Source: CAXMQS01 sp964195995
Lineage (GTDB): Bacteria; Actinomycetota; Acidimicrobiia; Spongiisociales; JAOTWH01
NCBI GenBank assembly: GCA_964195995.1
Contig: CAXMQS010000031.1
Location: 95,122 to 159,121, forward strand
Length of the DNA stretch: 64,000 nt
Direction: 5' to 3'
Position numbers and translations under genes: made by a program
Shown: in pieces, positions 16,241 through 25,411 of the stretch
Layout: each line of letters begins with the position of its first letter
Numbering within the stretch: position 1 is the first letter of the stretch
The notes under the pieces: model-generated
Databases searched by the model: none
Seen by the model: the letters and a program-made list of their open reading frames with translations, nothing else
Told to the model about the DNA's origin: nothing

Positions 16241-17508
16241 GGCTTGTAGGTCGCCAGTGCCTGGTCGAGGATGTCGATGCCGCGGTCGAGCTCTTCAGGC
16301 GTGACTACCAGCGGCGGGATGAAGCGGATGATGTTTCCATCGGGCCCGCAATCGAGGATCAGCAGGCCCAGCTCTCTCGCCGCCTCCGCCACGTGACCAA
16401 AGGCTTGGGGGTCTGGCTCATTGGTCCCAGGCTTGACTAACTCGACCCCGATCATGAGGCCCAGTCCTCTAACGTCCCCGACCACCGGGTGCTTCTCCTT
16501 CAGCCCGTTGAGCTTGGCGAACGCCTGCTCGCTCAGGCCCGAGACCGCGGGGACGACGCCGACGAGGGCTTCGACCGTCGCCGCGCAGGCAGCAGCGGAA
16601 ACAGGGTTGCCGCCGAAGGTGGTGCCATGGGAGCCCATTGCCCAGCGCCCGATGAGATCGCGGTTGGCGCCGACCGCAGAAAGCGGCAGGCCGTTGGCGA
16701 TCGCCTTGCCCAGCACGATCACGTCCGGTTGCACGCCATACCTAGGCACTGTGAACCAGTCCCCGGTACGACCGAAACCGGTCTGCACCTCATCTGCGAT
16801 CAGAAGAATGCCGTTGGCATCGGCCAGGCTCCGTAGCTCGGTCATGAACCGCTCGCCGGCGGGGTAGTAGCCGCCCTCCCCCTGCATCGGCTCGACCAGA
16901 AAGCAGGCCACCTCGTCTGGCGTCACCTCGTGGCGGAAGAGGCGCCGTAGCTCAGTGATGCTGTAGTCGACCGCCTCGTCCTGGCTCATGCCCCAGCTGA
17001 ATGGGTGGGGATACGGAGTGATGAAGACCGAAGGCAAGAGCGGGTGGTAGCCCTTGCGGTGCTTCGACTTCGAGGTCGTGTAGGTGACGGAGCCCATCGT
17101 CCTGCCGTGGAAGCCGCCGCGGAAGGCGACAACGCCCTGGCGCCCGGTGAGGCTTCGAGCCATCTTCACCGAGGCCTCAACGGCCTCCGAGCCCGAGTTC
17201 ATGAAGAAGAACATGTCGATGTCCCCGGGAGCGACCGAAGCCAGCGCCTCCCCGGCAGCGGCCAAGGACTCGTAACGGAAGGCGCCCCCAGCGTGCCACA
17301 GCTTGTCGAGCTGGGTCCTCGCAGCATCGGTCACGGTCGGGTGACGGTGGCCGAGGTTGGAGACCGCGATACCGCACGTGAAATCCAGATAGGTCTCGCC
17401 TTCGATATCGGTGACCCAGGCCCCCTCGCCGGAGACGATGTGCAGGTCGGTGTCCCAACCGATGACGGGGGCGATGACATCTTGATAACGCTTCAACAGA
17501 TCAGACAT
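16237..17508 (-). CDS. Class III aminotransferase (GABA/ornithine type)
   Basis: A 423-residue PLP aminotransferase of the acetylornithine/4-aminobutyrate family, full length. Motifs are LDFTCGIAVSNLGH, the MNSGSEAVEAS phosphate-binding stretch, GGFHGRTMGS, LLIADEVQTGFGRTG with the cofactor Asp, and the PLP Lys in VLGKAIANGLPLSA. The likely reaction is omega-amine transfer to 2-oxoglutarate. The ATG at 17508 has an AAGGAGG site at short spacing. It is upstream of and coupled with the cDPGS-like GTPase. Confidence 0.88.
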   Translation of the reverse strand: MSDLLKRYQDVIAPVIGWDTDLHIVSGEGAWVTDIEGETYLDFTCGIAVSNLGHRHPTVTDAARTQLDKLWHAGGAFRYESLAAAGEALASVAPGDIDMFFFMNSGSEAVEASVKMARSLTGRQGVVAFRGGFHGRTMGSVTYTTSKSKHRKGYHPLLPSVFITPYPHPFSWGMSQDEAVDYSITELRRLFRHEVTPDEVACFLVEPMQGEGGYYPAGERFMTELRSLADANGILLIADEVQTGFGRTGDWFTVPRYGVQPDVIVLGKAIANGLPLSAVGANRDLIGRWAMGSHGTTFGGNPVSAAACAATVEALVGVVPAVSGLSEQAFAKLNGLKEKHPVVGDVRGLGLMIGVELVKPGTNEPDPQAFGHVAEAARELGLLILDCGPDGNIIRFIPPLVVTPEELDRGIDILDQALATYKP

Positions 17509-17609
17509 GTTCCTCCTTGACTGCTCGCGGTTTCGGACGCGGGCCGGCTATGGAGCGGCGAAGAGGGCCGAGCGGTCGTCCATGGGAAGTGGTGCCATCA
17601 ACACTGAAT

Positions 17610-18572
17610 CTACAGGCCGCTGCCGCGCACGGAGCCGGTTCGCGACTTGACGGCAATGCCGTCCGAGCCCGGCACCGGTTCGTAGACGATGCACAGTGCC
17701 TCGCGTTCGCCATCGTCCCATGCTCCCTCCGTCGGAGTGAAGGGGAAGATGTACAGGATGGATGTGTCATAAGGCTCGCCGACATACGCCTCGAACCTGT
17801 TGAGGCAAGAGTTGAAAGCCTCGTCAACGACCTCCAGATCCCCAGGGAAGGCGCCGCCGCTAAGCGAGATGGTGGCGAATACCTCGAGCTCGTGGTCCTC
17901 GGCGCAGTCGATGGGCGTGATCTCGGTGACCGTTTCAGCGCTCGGCTCATCGAAGCAGTCGCCTGAGCTGCGATTGGCGATCGGTTCGGACTGATCGAGG
18001 ATCCCGCCCAGGACGCTGATACCGATGATGGCCACAGCGACGATCCAGCGGTTGCGCCATAGCAATGACAGCAGGCCGCCGGCCTTGGCCGAGGATTGCG
18101 CAGGGACCGGTAGCCCGGCGATCACCTGGTCGCTGTCGACATCGACCGGTTCGCTGGGAAGGCCGGTTGGAACGCCGGGATCGGGGACGGTGAACTGAAT
18201 GCTGTCCGGTTCCAGCGAGTCGTGACGAGCCGCAGCCACCTCTTCCCTGGTGACACGCGATGCAGTCGGAGGACGGTCGACCGGTACTGCTGGATCATCC
18301 GCAGAGTGTTGCAGCAGGTCTTCGGTACCCCCTGGGGTGAAGTCGGTGTCCTCTGTCCTCGAGGCCGCTAGCTCTGCCGCGATCTCGTCGACCGATGGCA
18401 TTGGCTCGGCGGATTCGTCAACCGATTCCCCCATTGAGGATTCGAGGAGGCTTTCTGCCACCCCGCTTGACCCGTCATCGAGGCCAAACTTCTCCTTGGC
18501 GTCCCGCAGCAGGTCCTCGCTTGAGAAGCCGTCCTCGGAGAGGCCGTCGTCTTTGGTTGAGTCGTCGCTCAT
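17610..18572 (-). CDS. Membrane protein with septum-formation domain
   Basis: A 320-residue protein. The first 160 residues are acidic and low-complexity, likely disordered and cytosolic. One membrane helix (WIVAVAIIGISVLGG) lies near residue 180, followed by an extracellular septum-formation domain recognised by GDCFDE, ITPIDCAEDHELEVFATISL split at typical positions, and a conserved Cys (NSCLNRF) near the end. The domain is common in actinobacterial membrane proteins. It follows the rhomboid gene by 15 bases, so cotranscription is likely. Confidence 0.8.
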   Translation of the reverse strand: MSDDSTKDDGLSEDGFSSEDLLRDAKEKFGLDDGSSGVAESLLESSMGESVDESAEPMPSVDEIAAELAASRTEDTDFTPGGTEDLLQHSADDPAVPVDRPPTASRVTREEVAAARHDSLEPDSIQFTVPDPGVPTGLPSEPVDVDSDQVIAGLPVPAQSSAKAGGLLSLLWRNRWIVAVAIIGISVLGGILDQSEPIANRSSGDCFDEPSAETVTEITPIDCAEDHELEVFATISLSGGAFPGDLEVVDEAFNSCLNRFEAYVGEPYDTSILYIFPFTPTEGAWDDGEREALCIVYEPVPGSDGIAVKSRTGSVRGSGL

Positions 18573-18587
18573 GGCCTGGGACAGAGC

Positions 18588-19433
18588 CTATAAGAAGGCG
18601 ACAACCGCCAGCGACAATGCTCCAACAGCCAGCGCCAGCATCGTCCGCGCCAGCTTGGCATCGGTGTTGTCGGGGATCAGCCGGGTCCATAGCTGGTGGA
18701 TGGCAACGCCGGCGATGAAGCCGCCGAGGTGGGCTCGCCAGTCGATGTTGCCGACGAGGAACGGGAACACCGCACTTATCCCGATCCACACCAGCATCCG
18801 GTTGAACATCGCTTCACCGGCCGGGGTATGGCGATGGCGATAGGACGCGGAGAACCAGGCTCCAATGAGACCAAAGATGGCGCCCGAGGCTCCGATGCTC
18901 ACCACTATGTGGCCTCCCGATATGGCAGGCCCCGTGAGCACCGAGATCGCACCGCCTGCCGCCGCCGAGGCGAAGTACAGAGCGCCGAAGGTCACGGAGC
19001 CGGTCTGGCGTTCAAGCTGTGGGCCGAGCATGTAGAGGATGTACATGTTGACGCCGACGTGGAAGAGGCTTCCATGAAGGAAGGCGGCCGTGATCGTGCG
19101 CCACCATTCGTCCGGAGCGATGAATTTGATGAGCGCCAGGTTGTCAATAAGCCAACGCTGACTCTCGACAGACGCCTGTCCGACGACGTAGAGGGCCACG
19201 TTGACCGCAATGAGAGTGACCGTCAGCGGGGAAGTTGCGAAGCGGACACCCCACGTGTCCCGCCCCGAGATGACGCGCGTCCGCTTGTCCGGGGTTGAGC
19301 ACTCAGGGCACTTCTGTCCTACTGCGGCTTCGTGCATGCAGTCAGGACAGATGGGTCGCCCACAGTCGGAACAGGCGATCCGTGTAGTGCGATCGGAATG
19401 CCGATAGCAAACGGGAGGAGCGTCGGAGGACAT
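18588..19433 (-). CDS. Rhomboid intramembrane serine protease with N-terminal zinc finger
   Basis: A 281-residue protein. The N-terminal 45 residues form a cysteine/histidine zinc-binding segment (CYRHSDR, CSDCGRPICPDC, CPEC). Six or seven membrane helices follow. The rhomboid catalytic Ser is in GASGAIFGLIGAW and the catalytic His in HLGGFIAGVAIH; the NMYILYMLGP segment supplies the helix-2 Asn. The enzyme cuts transmembrane substrates; targets are unknown. First gene of a pair with the septum-formation-domain protein. Confidence 0.9.
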   Translation of the reverse strand: MSSDAPPVCYRHSDRTTRIACSDCGRPICPDCMHEAAVGQKCPECSTPDKRTRVISGRDTWGVRFATSPLTVTLIAVNVALYVVGQASVESQRWLIDNLALIKFIAPDEWWRTITAAFLHGSLFHVGVNMYILYMLGPQLERQTGSVTFGALYFASAAAGGAISVLTGPAISGGHIVVSIGASGAIFGLIGAWFSASYRHRHTPAGEAMFNRMLVWIGISAVFPFLVGNIDWRAHLGGFIAGVAIHQLWTRLIPDNTDAKLARTMLALAVGALSLAVVAFL

Positions 19434-19462
19434 GACTTAGCAGGCTATCGGGCGAGTTCTGG

Positions 19463-19657
19463 CTAAGCGCAGACAGTTCGCTTCGGCTCGGTGAGAAGGG
19501 GAAGCGCTACGAGGATCAAGGGGATACCGATCACCGCACCGATCACGGAGGCCGAGAAGAAGACGCCAACCGTGAACACTGTCAGCCCGATCGCGATGCC
19601 AACCAAGTCGAAACTCTCTCGACACCGCCGGGCCGCTTGTCTGATGGTGCTTGTCAT
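19463..19657 (-). CDS. Small two-helix membrane protein
   Basis: A 64-residue protein with two closely spaced hydrophobic segments (IGLTVFTVGVFFSAS and GAVIGIPLILVALPLL) and a basic N-terminus. The start at ATG 19657 is chosen over longer frames because it has one of the best ribosome-binding sites in the window, AAGGAGGT, 5 bases upstream. No family is recognised. It is divergent from the potassium-channel-like gene. Confidence 0.65.
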   Translation of the reverse strand: MTSTIRQAARRCRESFDLVGIAIGLTVFTVGVFFSASVIGAVIGIPLILVALPLLTEPKRTVCA

Positions 19658-19815
19658 CTTCAACCTCCTTACCCACCCTGCACCGATCAGCGCAGCTTCG
19701 ACCGCCCCCAAATGTCGGGGGGGCGACGATCCTCTCCCCCCGGGAGATCACAGCTGTAACTTGCGCGCATGATCGCTCTTCGTTCAAGAACTTCGGCACC
19801 GCCATTCGCAACGGA

Positions 19816-20109
19816 ATGGCGGACGCCAAATTCCGGGCGCTGGCCTATCTGGCCACCGTCGCTCTGGCTTCAGGAACGATCTTCTACTGGCGGTTCGAGG
19901 ATTGGAGTCTGGTCGACTCCCTGTACTTCTCCGTGATCACGCTGACGACGGTGGGCTACGGCGACCTCGCCCCCACGACGACCGGCACCAAGGTCTTCAC
20001 CATCTTCTACGTGCTCACCGGTCTCGGCATCCTGCTGGCATTGCTATCCCAGGTCGCCAGCCATGCCGCCGACGTCAGGGTGGAGCGGAAGCAGGAGAAG
20101 GGCGGCTGA
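19816..20109 (+). CDS. Two-helix potassium channel (Ion_trans_2)
   Basis: About 97 residues: helix 1 (LAYLATVALASGTIFYW), pore helix and the K+ selectivity filter TVGYGDL, then helix 2 (FTIFYVLTGLGILLALL) and a basic tail. This is a minimal KcsA-like subunit, expected to act as a tetramer. The open frame extends upstream to 19651 without a good start; ATG 19816 gives the usual size. No RCK domain is attached, so gating would depend on other factors. Confidence 0.8.
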   Translation: MADAKFRALAYLATVALASGTIFYWRFEDWSLVDSLYFSVITLTTVGYGDLAPTTTGTKVFTIFYVLTGLGILLALLSQVASHAADVRVERKQEKGG

Positions 20110-20127
20110 GGCCGCCCGCTTTGGCCA

Positions 20128-20147
20128 CCTCCCCCTGCAGGGGGAGG
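20128..20147. terminator. CCTCCCCCT/AGGGGGAGG palindrome between convergent genes
   Basis: A perfect 20-base palindrome lying between the stops of the channel gene (20109) and the alpha/beta hydrolase (20154). It is the same core as at 5078, 5218, 6570 and 9787, and its position fits a bidirectional terminator. Confidence 0.6.
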
Positions 20148-20153
20148 AATGGC

Positions 20154-21020
20154 TTACGAATCCCAGAACCTCGCCAGGGCCTTGTGGACCTTGCGGGATT
20201 TCCAGTAGCGGCCGTGGGCGCGGGGAGGCCAGTCGCTGACGTCCGGGTAGAGGTCACGGATGCGGTCGCCAGCTCCGTATATGCCGGACACCGGGAAGGA
20301 CACCACATCGTGGCGGTCCCACACGTTGAGCCACACCGGTCGGGCCCCCGAGTGGGCGATGTCGTCGAGACCGATATCGGCAGGATCGAGCCATGGCGGA
20401 GGCTCGTGAGCCAGGCGTTGCACGAAACCAGGCGCCCGCACCAGCAGCGGGCCAAGCGGAGAGCCCATCGTCACCAGGCGACGCAGCCTCCAGTTGACCT
20501 GAGCGCTGTCCCACTGCGTCGGGTTGGCGCACACCTCGGACCGCTCGATCTGACGCTTGCCGCTGAAGAGATAGAAGAGGAAGTCGTGGGCGAGCAATGA
20601 ACCGAGGCTGTGCGAGATCACGGTGAGGTCGATCGCCTCGTCCGCCGGAACCCTGTCAAGGATCTGCGACCACGCGTCATGACGGGCTGCCACCTCTCCC
20701 TCGGCAGACGTGTAATACACGATGTCCGACCAGCCATACTGGATCAGCTGTCGCAGCGGACGCACGAGAAAGCCTGTCAACCGGTCGCCGGCGGGTGTCT
20801 GCGCCAAGGCCAGGCTCAGACGCTCCTGGGCCAGGGCCAGATCTCCGGTTTGAGTCGCCTCAGGTGTCGGCCATCCCCACTCGACGGTGACGCTGTCGGT
20901 GAGTGCTGGTAACTGCACACCAGCCTTGCGCAGACCCTTGTGGATGGCGCGGTAGTCAGCGACGTGGGCACCACTGGTGCGACCAACCACACCATGCATG
21001 TAGACAACGACGTCAGCCAT
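20154..21020 (-). CDS. Alpha/beta-hydrolase-like protein
   Basis: A 288-residue cytosolic protein. It begins with VVVYMHGVVG (oxyanion-hole HG motif) and has the nucleophile elbow SHSLGS near residue 140 and the candidate acid in NVWDRHDVVS; a C-terminal His in RAHGRYW could complete the triad. Lipase/esterase-like enzymes of this type often act on acyl esters. It is convergent with the channel gene and divergent from the TetR regulator. Confidence 0.75.
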   Translation of the reverse strand: MADVVVYMHGVVGRTSGAHVADYRAIHKGLRKAGVQLPALTDSVTVEWGWPTPEATQTGDLALAQERLSLALAQTPAGDRLTGFLVRPLRQLIQYGWSDIVYYTSAEGEVAARHDAWSQILDRVPADEAIDLTVISHSLGSLLAHDFLFYLFSGKRQIERSEVCANPTQWDSAQVNWRLRRLVTMGSPLGPLLVRAPGFVQRLAHEPPPWLDPADIGLDDIAHSGARPVWLNVWDRHDVVSFPVSGIYGAGDRIRDLYPDVSDWPPRAHGRYWKSRKVHKALARFWDS

Positions 21021-21139
21021 GGGCCAGTTCTAGCGGCGTCCAGCCGCGACGCGGGAATCAGCCCAGCCTGAAGCGCGTAGTTGGTCCCGGGTCCTTGTAC
21101 CTCTATGGCAATCTCCCGGCCCATATAGACTTGTGCCCC

Positions 21140-21751
21140 ATGCCTCGAATACGCGCAGAGAACATCGTGGCCCACAAAGCGATGACGCGCCGCCAGATCC
21201 TGGACTCGGCACGAGAGAACTTCTTGCAGTTCGGCTATCCAGCCGTGTCCTTAGGCGATATCGCGATGGACGCCGGGATCGGACGCACCACCTTGTACGA
21301 GTACTTCGAGGACAAGGAGGCCGTGCTCATCGAGCTCGTTAACGATGAGCTGCCGACCATCGTCGAGCACATCGTCGACGGGATCCCGGACGGTTTGTCG
21401 GCTCGGGAGAGCCTCGGTGAGTTGGTGCTTCGCCACCTCGAATTCATTTCAGACGAGTCCAACCTCGGCACCATGATCATGCGCGACTCCAACAAGCTGA
21501 GCCAGGAAGCCCAGGGCGAGATCCGTACGGCACACGGTCGGCTGGAACAAGCCATCGGCGATGCCTACGAAGCGGGAGCCGCCACAGGTGAGTTCCGCTC
21601 CATGGACCCGGCACTGGCAGCCGAGCTGATCAACGCAGTGACGATGCACGCGGCCCGCGGTCTTCTGAGAAGCCCCGACCCCAAGGGCGAGGTGCACAAG
21701 ACCACCGATTTGGTCCTCGACTTCCTGTTCGACGGCCTAGGGAGCCATTGA
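21140..21751 (+). CDS. TetR family transcriptional regulator
   Basis: A 203-residue regulator with N-terminal helix-turn-helix (ILDSARENFLQFGYPAVSLGDIA and GRTTLYEYFEDKEAV) and an all-helical ligand domain. ATG 21140 follows a TAGACT box (21126-21131) by 8 bases. The hydrolase gene is divergent and the YjbQ gene follows, but no palindromic operator stands out between them, so the target is uncertain. Confidence 0.88.
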   Translation: MPRIRAENIVAHKAMTRRQILDSARENFLQFGYPAVSLGDIAMDAGIGRTTLYEYFEDKEAVLIELVNDELPTIVEHIVDGIPDGLSARESLGELVLRHLEFISDESNLGTMIMRDSNKLSQEAQGEIRTAHGRLEQAIGDAYEAGAATGEFRSMDPALAAELINAVTMHAARGLLRSPDPKGEVHKTTDLVLDFLFDGLGSH

Positions 21752-21800
21752 GCGAAGCAAGGTTTCCGCACGAACCCGTTGCTACCCTTCCGCCAGCCTC

Positions 21801-22319
21801 ATGATCGAACCAACCTCTACAAGACAAGCCACCAAGACGCCCGTCGGCGAAGTCGTCACGCTTTCTCAGTCCCCGGCCATCCTGACTGAGGTTCTTCACT
21901 TCAAGACCTCCGGCTGCAATGAGTTCTGGGACATCACAGACTTCGTACGCGCCGTCGTCGGTAAGGCAGGCACCACCCACGGCCAGGTCACTGTGTTCAC
22001 ACCTCACACCACGACCTCGATCGTGATCAACGAGTCGGAGACGGGATTCCTCAACGACTTCCGCAGGACCCTCGAGGCCCTGGTGCCGGAAGATGTCTAC
22101 TACGAGCACGACGACCACGAGTTGCGAACGGAGAACCTCCAGGAAGACGAGTTCCTGAACGGTCACGCTCATGTGAGGCAACTGCTCACCGGCGCCACTT
22201 CGGTGACGATTCCGGTCGTTGACGGCGAAATCGTCCTCGGTCGCTGGCAGCGCCTGTTCTTCCTCGAGCTCGATCAGGCCCGAGATCGCCGCGTCATGGC
22301 GCACGCCCAGGGCGTCTAG
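21801..22319 (+). CDS. YjbQ/UPF0047 family protein
   Basis: A 172-residue protein of the YjbQ family, which has weak thiamin-phosphate-synthase activity in E. coli and unclear physiological role. Family motifs are the FTPHTTTSIVINE segment near residue 66, NGHAHVRQLL and the C-terminal LGRWQRLFFLELD. The N-terminus is about 25 residues longer than usual. ATG 21801 follows a TACCCT box at 21783-21788. Confidence 0.88.
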   Translation: MIEPTSTRQATKTPVGEVVTLSQSPAILTEVLHFKTSGCNEFWDITDFVRAVVGKAGTTHGQVTVFTPHTTTSIVINESETGFLNDFRRTLEALVPEDVYYEHDDHELRTENLQEDEFLNGHAHVRQLLTGATSVTIPVVDGEIVLGRWQRLFFLELDQARDRRVMAHAQGV

Positions 22320-22425
22320 CCTGTTCGTGGCTCTGCGATACTGGGGTTCACATTTGCGTTCTCACGCGCCAGCCTCACGCTGGAAAAGAAACTCAGCCTT
22401 GGGGAACGCTGACCGGAGGTAAGAA

Positions 22426-23166
22426 ATGACTGACACGAAACCGATGATCGTCAGCGATGGCGTCAAGAAGTGGTTCGGCGACTTCCAAGCCCTCAAAGGT
22501 GTCACCACCACCGTTGGCGAGCAGGAAGTTGTCGTCATCATCGGGCCCTCGGGTTCCGGCAAGTCGACGTTCATCCGGTGCATCAACCGTCTCGAGGTTC
22601 ATCAGGAGGGCACGCTCATCGTCGACGGTGTCGAGCTGACGAACGACCTGCGCAACATCGAGAAGATCCGCTCCGAGGTCGGCATGGTGTTCCAGCAGTT
22701 CAACCTGTTCCCCCACCTCACCGTGAGGGACAACATCACGCTGGCTCCGCTGTGGGTGCGCAAGAAGCCAAAGGACGAGGCCGAGGCCGCGGCGACGGCT
22801 CTCCTGGAGCGCGTCGGTATCCCCGAGCAGGCGGACAAGTTCCCCGGCCAGCTCTCCGGCGGCCAGCAGCAGCGCGTTGCCATCGCTCGAGCGCTGGCGA
22901 TGGAGCCCAAAGTGATGCTTTTCGACGAGCCCACATCGGCGCTGGACCCCGAGATGATCAAGGAGGTGCTCGACGTCATGAAGGAACTGGCGCTTTCGGG
23001 TATGACGATGATCGTGGTCACGCACGAGATGGGTTTCGCCAGGGAGGTTGCCGACAGGGTTCTCTTCTTCGATTACGGCACAATTGTGGAAGATGGGACG
23101 CCGGAACACTTCTTCACCAACCCGCAGCACGACCGCACCAAGCTCTTCCTCAGCCAGATCCTCTAG
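22426..23166 (+). CDS. glnQ: Amino-acid ABC transporter ATP-binding protein
   Basis: A 246-residue polar amino-acid ABC ATPase (GlnQ type). Walker A is GPSGSGKST, signature motif LSGGQQQRVAIARAL, Walker B VMLFDEPTSALDPE and the switch His in VVTHEMG. The ATG follows a GGAGG site. No permease or binding protein is adjacent, so it is an orphan here; the next gene, 10 bases on, is a lipoprotein that does not resemble a GlnH binding protein. Confidence 0.93.
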   Translation: MTDTKPMIVSDGVKKWFGDFQALKGVTTTVGEQEVVVIIGPSGSGKSTFIRCINRLEVHQEGTLIVDGVELTNDLRNIEKIRSEVGMVFQQFNLFPHLTVRDNITLAPLWVRKKPKDEAEAAATALLERVGIPEQADKFPGQLSGGQQQRVAIARALAMEPKVMLFDEPTSALDPEMIKEVLDVMKELALSGMTMIVVTHEMGFAREVADRVLFFDYGTIVEDGTPEHFFTNPQHDRTKLFLSQIL

Positions 23167-23176
23167 GAGCAGCGGA

Positions 23177-25027
23177 GTGCGCCGTCGCCTCATCGGCATG
23201 CAACTGGTCTTGGTCGTCGTGGCGGCAGCGTGCGGCAACCAAGAGCCAGCCCTGACCGGCGGCACCCCCGAAGCATCGGCGGCCACCGCCACCACTACCG
23301 CTCCCACCGCGTCCACAGCAGCGCCGGTAATTGACCCCGGCCTCGCGGCTGCACCGTGGTCGGTGCTGCCACTGCCCTCGGAGGCGGTTCCCTCGATACT
23401 GAAGACGGCGTGGGACTCGGCAGGCAACAAGAGTTTCTGCGCCGCGTTGTACCCGGCGAACGCCAACGATCTGGCAGCGGACGCGATAGTGCGGACCGCC
23501 GACTTCGGGAGCGACGCCTGGGCCCTGGCGTGGGATCGACCAGAGGGGCCGGGTCGCGGTGACGGCGGCGAATACTGCGAGGAATGCGGCCGCAGCGCCT
23601 TTGGCGTTGCCGGCACCGGCCTGTCGACTGACGAATCAACCGCAGTGTGGCCCGACCACATCGAATGGAGCGACGGCAGCGTCGTCGGCTACGGGCTAGA
23701 GGGCCTCGCCGATCCCGGCTCCGGGGCGCCCCATCTGGCTTATCTGGCTGTCCCCGGGCAGGGTTGCTTGTACAACGTCTGGTCGTTCCTGGGAGAGGAC
23801 CATCTGACACGCTTCCTCGACGAGCTGCGCTACGTCGAGGGAATGCTGGCCAAGGTCATCGATGAGCAGCCGCGCCTGGCGATCGAGGTACTGGCGCCGG
23901 TCCCGTGGCAGCGAACGCCGGTCGGCGACGCCGCCGTCCCACAACCGCTTCTCGACGAGTGGAACGAGGAGGTAACACGGCACCAGACCTGCCCACTGCT
24001 CAATCCGGTTGCCCTCGGCAACGGCACCGAGGGCGCCAGCGCCCGCCGAGCGACCAACGCCGGCGAGATGCTGGCGGCTTGGGATCTACCGAGCGGTCCC
24101 GGCCGTTACGGCACAGGTGACTACTGCGCCAACTGTGGCCGCGGAGCCTTCGGCATCGGCACCATCTCGAGAGACGCCGCAGCGAACTACGAGCGCTTCT
24201 CGGTGACCCACACCTGGGTCGATGGGAGTGAGCTGCGGGTCATCAGCGAGGCCACCGAGTTCTTCAACGTCGCACCCGATCGCACTGAGTTCACAGATCC
24301 CAACTCGGGAGCTCCGGTTGATCCGCCGTACAACGCCTACCTGGTCATCCCCGGCCTGAGCTGCGGCTATCGCTTGTGGTCGTTCCTCGGTCAAGACCAC
24401 CTTGTCGATCTCACCCAGGGTCTGCGACCAGTCGTCGAGCATGGAGCCACACTTTTCACCGAAGGGGCCTGTCCTGTCGAAGAGTCGCTCACAGACGACT
24501 TCGACGGCGACGGTGTCGATGACATGATCACGGTGCAAGCTGACGGAGACGGTGTGGCATTGATCATCTGTTACCAGGATGGACCGCCGCTGGAGACGAC
24601 GATCGCCGGCACCGGTGAGCTCTTGGCGGTCGCCGACCTCGACTTCGACGGGGATGGCGAGATCCTCAACGGCGCCACCAGCGTCACCGCGGCCATCTTC
24701 GAGGTGCTCACCGAGGGCGAAGGCGGACTTCCCGGCCTGGTGTCTCTGGCGGAAGACGGCGAGCCCTTCCTGCTGACCGATGGTGCCATCGGCGATGACG
24801 GCTTCCGCTGGGGCTGTCGCGATGACGGCACGGTCGTCCAACTGCAGGCAACCCTCAGCGGCGGCCAGCTGCAATGGTCCCGCACCGCCTATCGAGTTGA
24901 GGGCCTCGTTGCCTTCGACGTCGGCACAGGAAGCGGCGAGACTCCTGTTGAGTCAACCGACCTGGTTGATGCTCTCCTCGAACCGGCAATCAACGAGCTG
25001 GTTGGCCGCAATAGGTGCGAGGCATAG
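23177..25027 (+). CDS. Large lipoprotein with duplicated CxxC domain
   Basis: About 616 residues, GTG start at 23177 with AGGAG 6 bases before it (ATG 23198 is an alternative). The signal peptide ends in a lipobox AAAC, then a Thr/Ala linker. Two homologous halves follow: each has GPGR, YCxxCGRxAFG, a strand-rich part with DPNSGAP or DPGSGAP, then a CxYxxWSFLGxDHL motif. The C-terminal third has DDFDGDGVDD and DLDFDGDGE, calcium-binding-like loops of FG-GAP/VCBS type. I recognise no named family for the duplicated unit. It follows glnQ by 10 bases and is likely cotranscribed. Confidence 0.75.
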   Translation: MRRRLIGMQLVLVVVAAACGNQEPALTGGTPEASAATATTTAPTASTAAPVIDPGLAAAPWSVLPLPSEAVPSILKTAWDSAGNKSFCAALYPANANDLAADAIVRTADFGSDAWALAWDRPEGPGRGDGGEYCEECGRSAFGVAGTGLSTDESTAVWPDHIEWSDGSVVGYGLEGLADPGSGAPHLAYLAVPGQGCLYNVWSFLGEDHLTRFLDELRYVEGMLAKVIDEQPRLAIEVLAPVPWQRTPVGDAAVPQPLLDEWNEEVTRHQTCPLLNPVALGNGTEGASARRATNAGEMLAAWDLPSGPGRYGTGDYCANCGRGAFGIGTISRDAAANYERFSVTHTWVDGSELRVISEATEFFNVAPDRTEFTDPNSGAPVDPPYNAYLVIPGLSCGYRLWSFLGQDHLVDLTQGLRPVVEHGATLFTEGACPVEESLTDDFDGDGVDDMITVQADGDGVALIICYQDGPPLETTIAGTGELLAVADLDFDGDGEILNGATSVTAAIFEVLTEGEGGLPGLVSLAEDGEPFLLTDGAIGDDGFRWGCRDDGTVVQLQATLSGGQLQWSRTAYRVEGLVAFDVGTGSGETPVESTDLVDALLEPAINELVGRNRCEA

Positions 25028-25031
25028 CTGA

Positions 25032-25373
25032 GTGACGATCGCGGTGAAACGTTTGTACGAGCCGGCCGAGGACTCGGACGGGACGCGAGTCCTCGTCGAC
25101 GGACTGTGGCCTCGGGGAATCAAGAAGACAGAATGGCCAGAAGGCTCGTGGAGGCCAGATCTGGCGCCCTCGCGGGAGCTACGCGACTGGTATCGCCATG
25201 ATCCGGCACTGTTCGACGAGTTCGCCCGAAGCTACAAAGCAGAGTTGGAACAGAATCCAGGCCTCGAAGACCTGCTTGCCATCAACGGCCAACTGACCCT
25301 GGTGACAGCTACTCGCGACGTTGAGCACTCCCATGCCGCGGTTCTTCGGGACTACCTGATCAGCCGGAGATAG
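25032..25373 (+). CDS. DUF488 family protein
   Basis: A 113-residue protein with the DUF488 marks: VLVDGLWPRGIKK near residue 20, WRPDLAPSRELRDWY, an FxxSYKAEL segment and the ATRDVEHSHAAVL C-terminus. Members are widespread, soluble and uncharacterised. GTG start at 25032, five bases after the lipoprotein stop, so it may be the third gene of the glnQ transcript. Confidence 0.88.
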   Translation: MTIAVKRLYEPAEDSDGTRVLVDGLWPRGIKKTEWPEGSWRPDLAPSRELRDWYRHDPALFDEFARSYKAELEQNPGLEDLLAINGQLTLVTATRDVEHSHAAVLRDYLISRR

Positions 25374-25411
25374 ACAACGCAAGCGTGGGTGACAACTGCC
25401 TGAAGGCTTGT

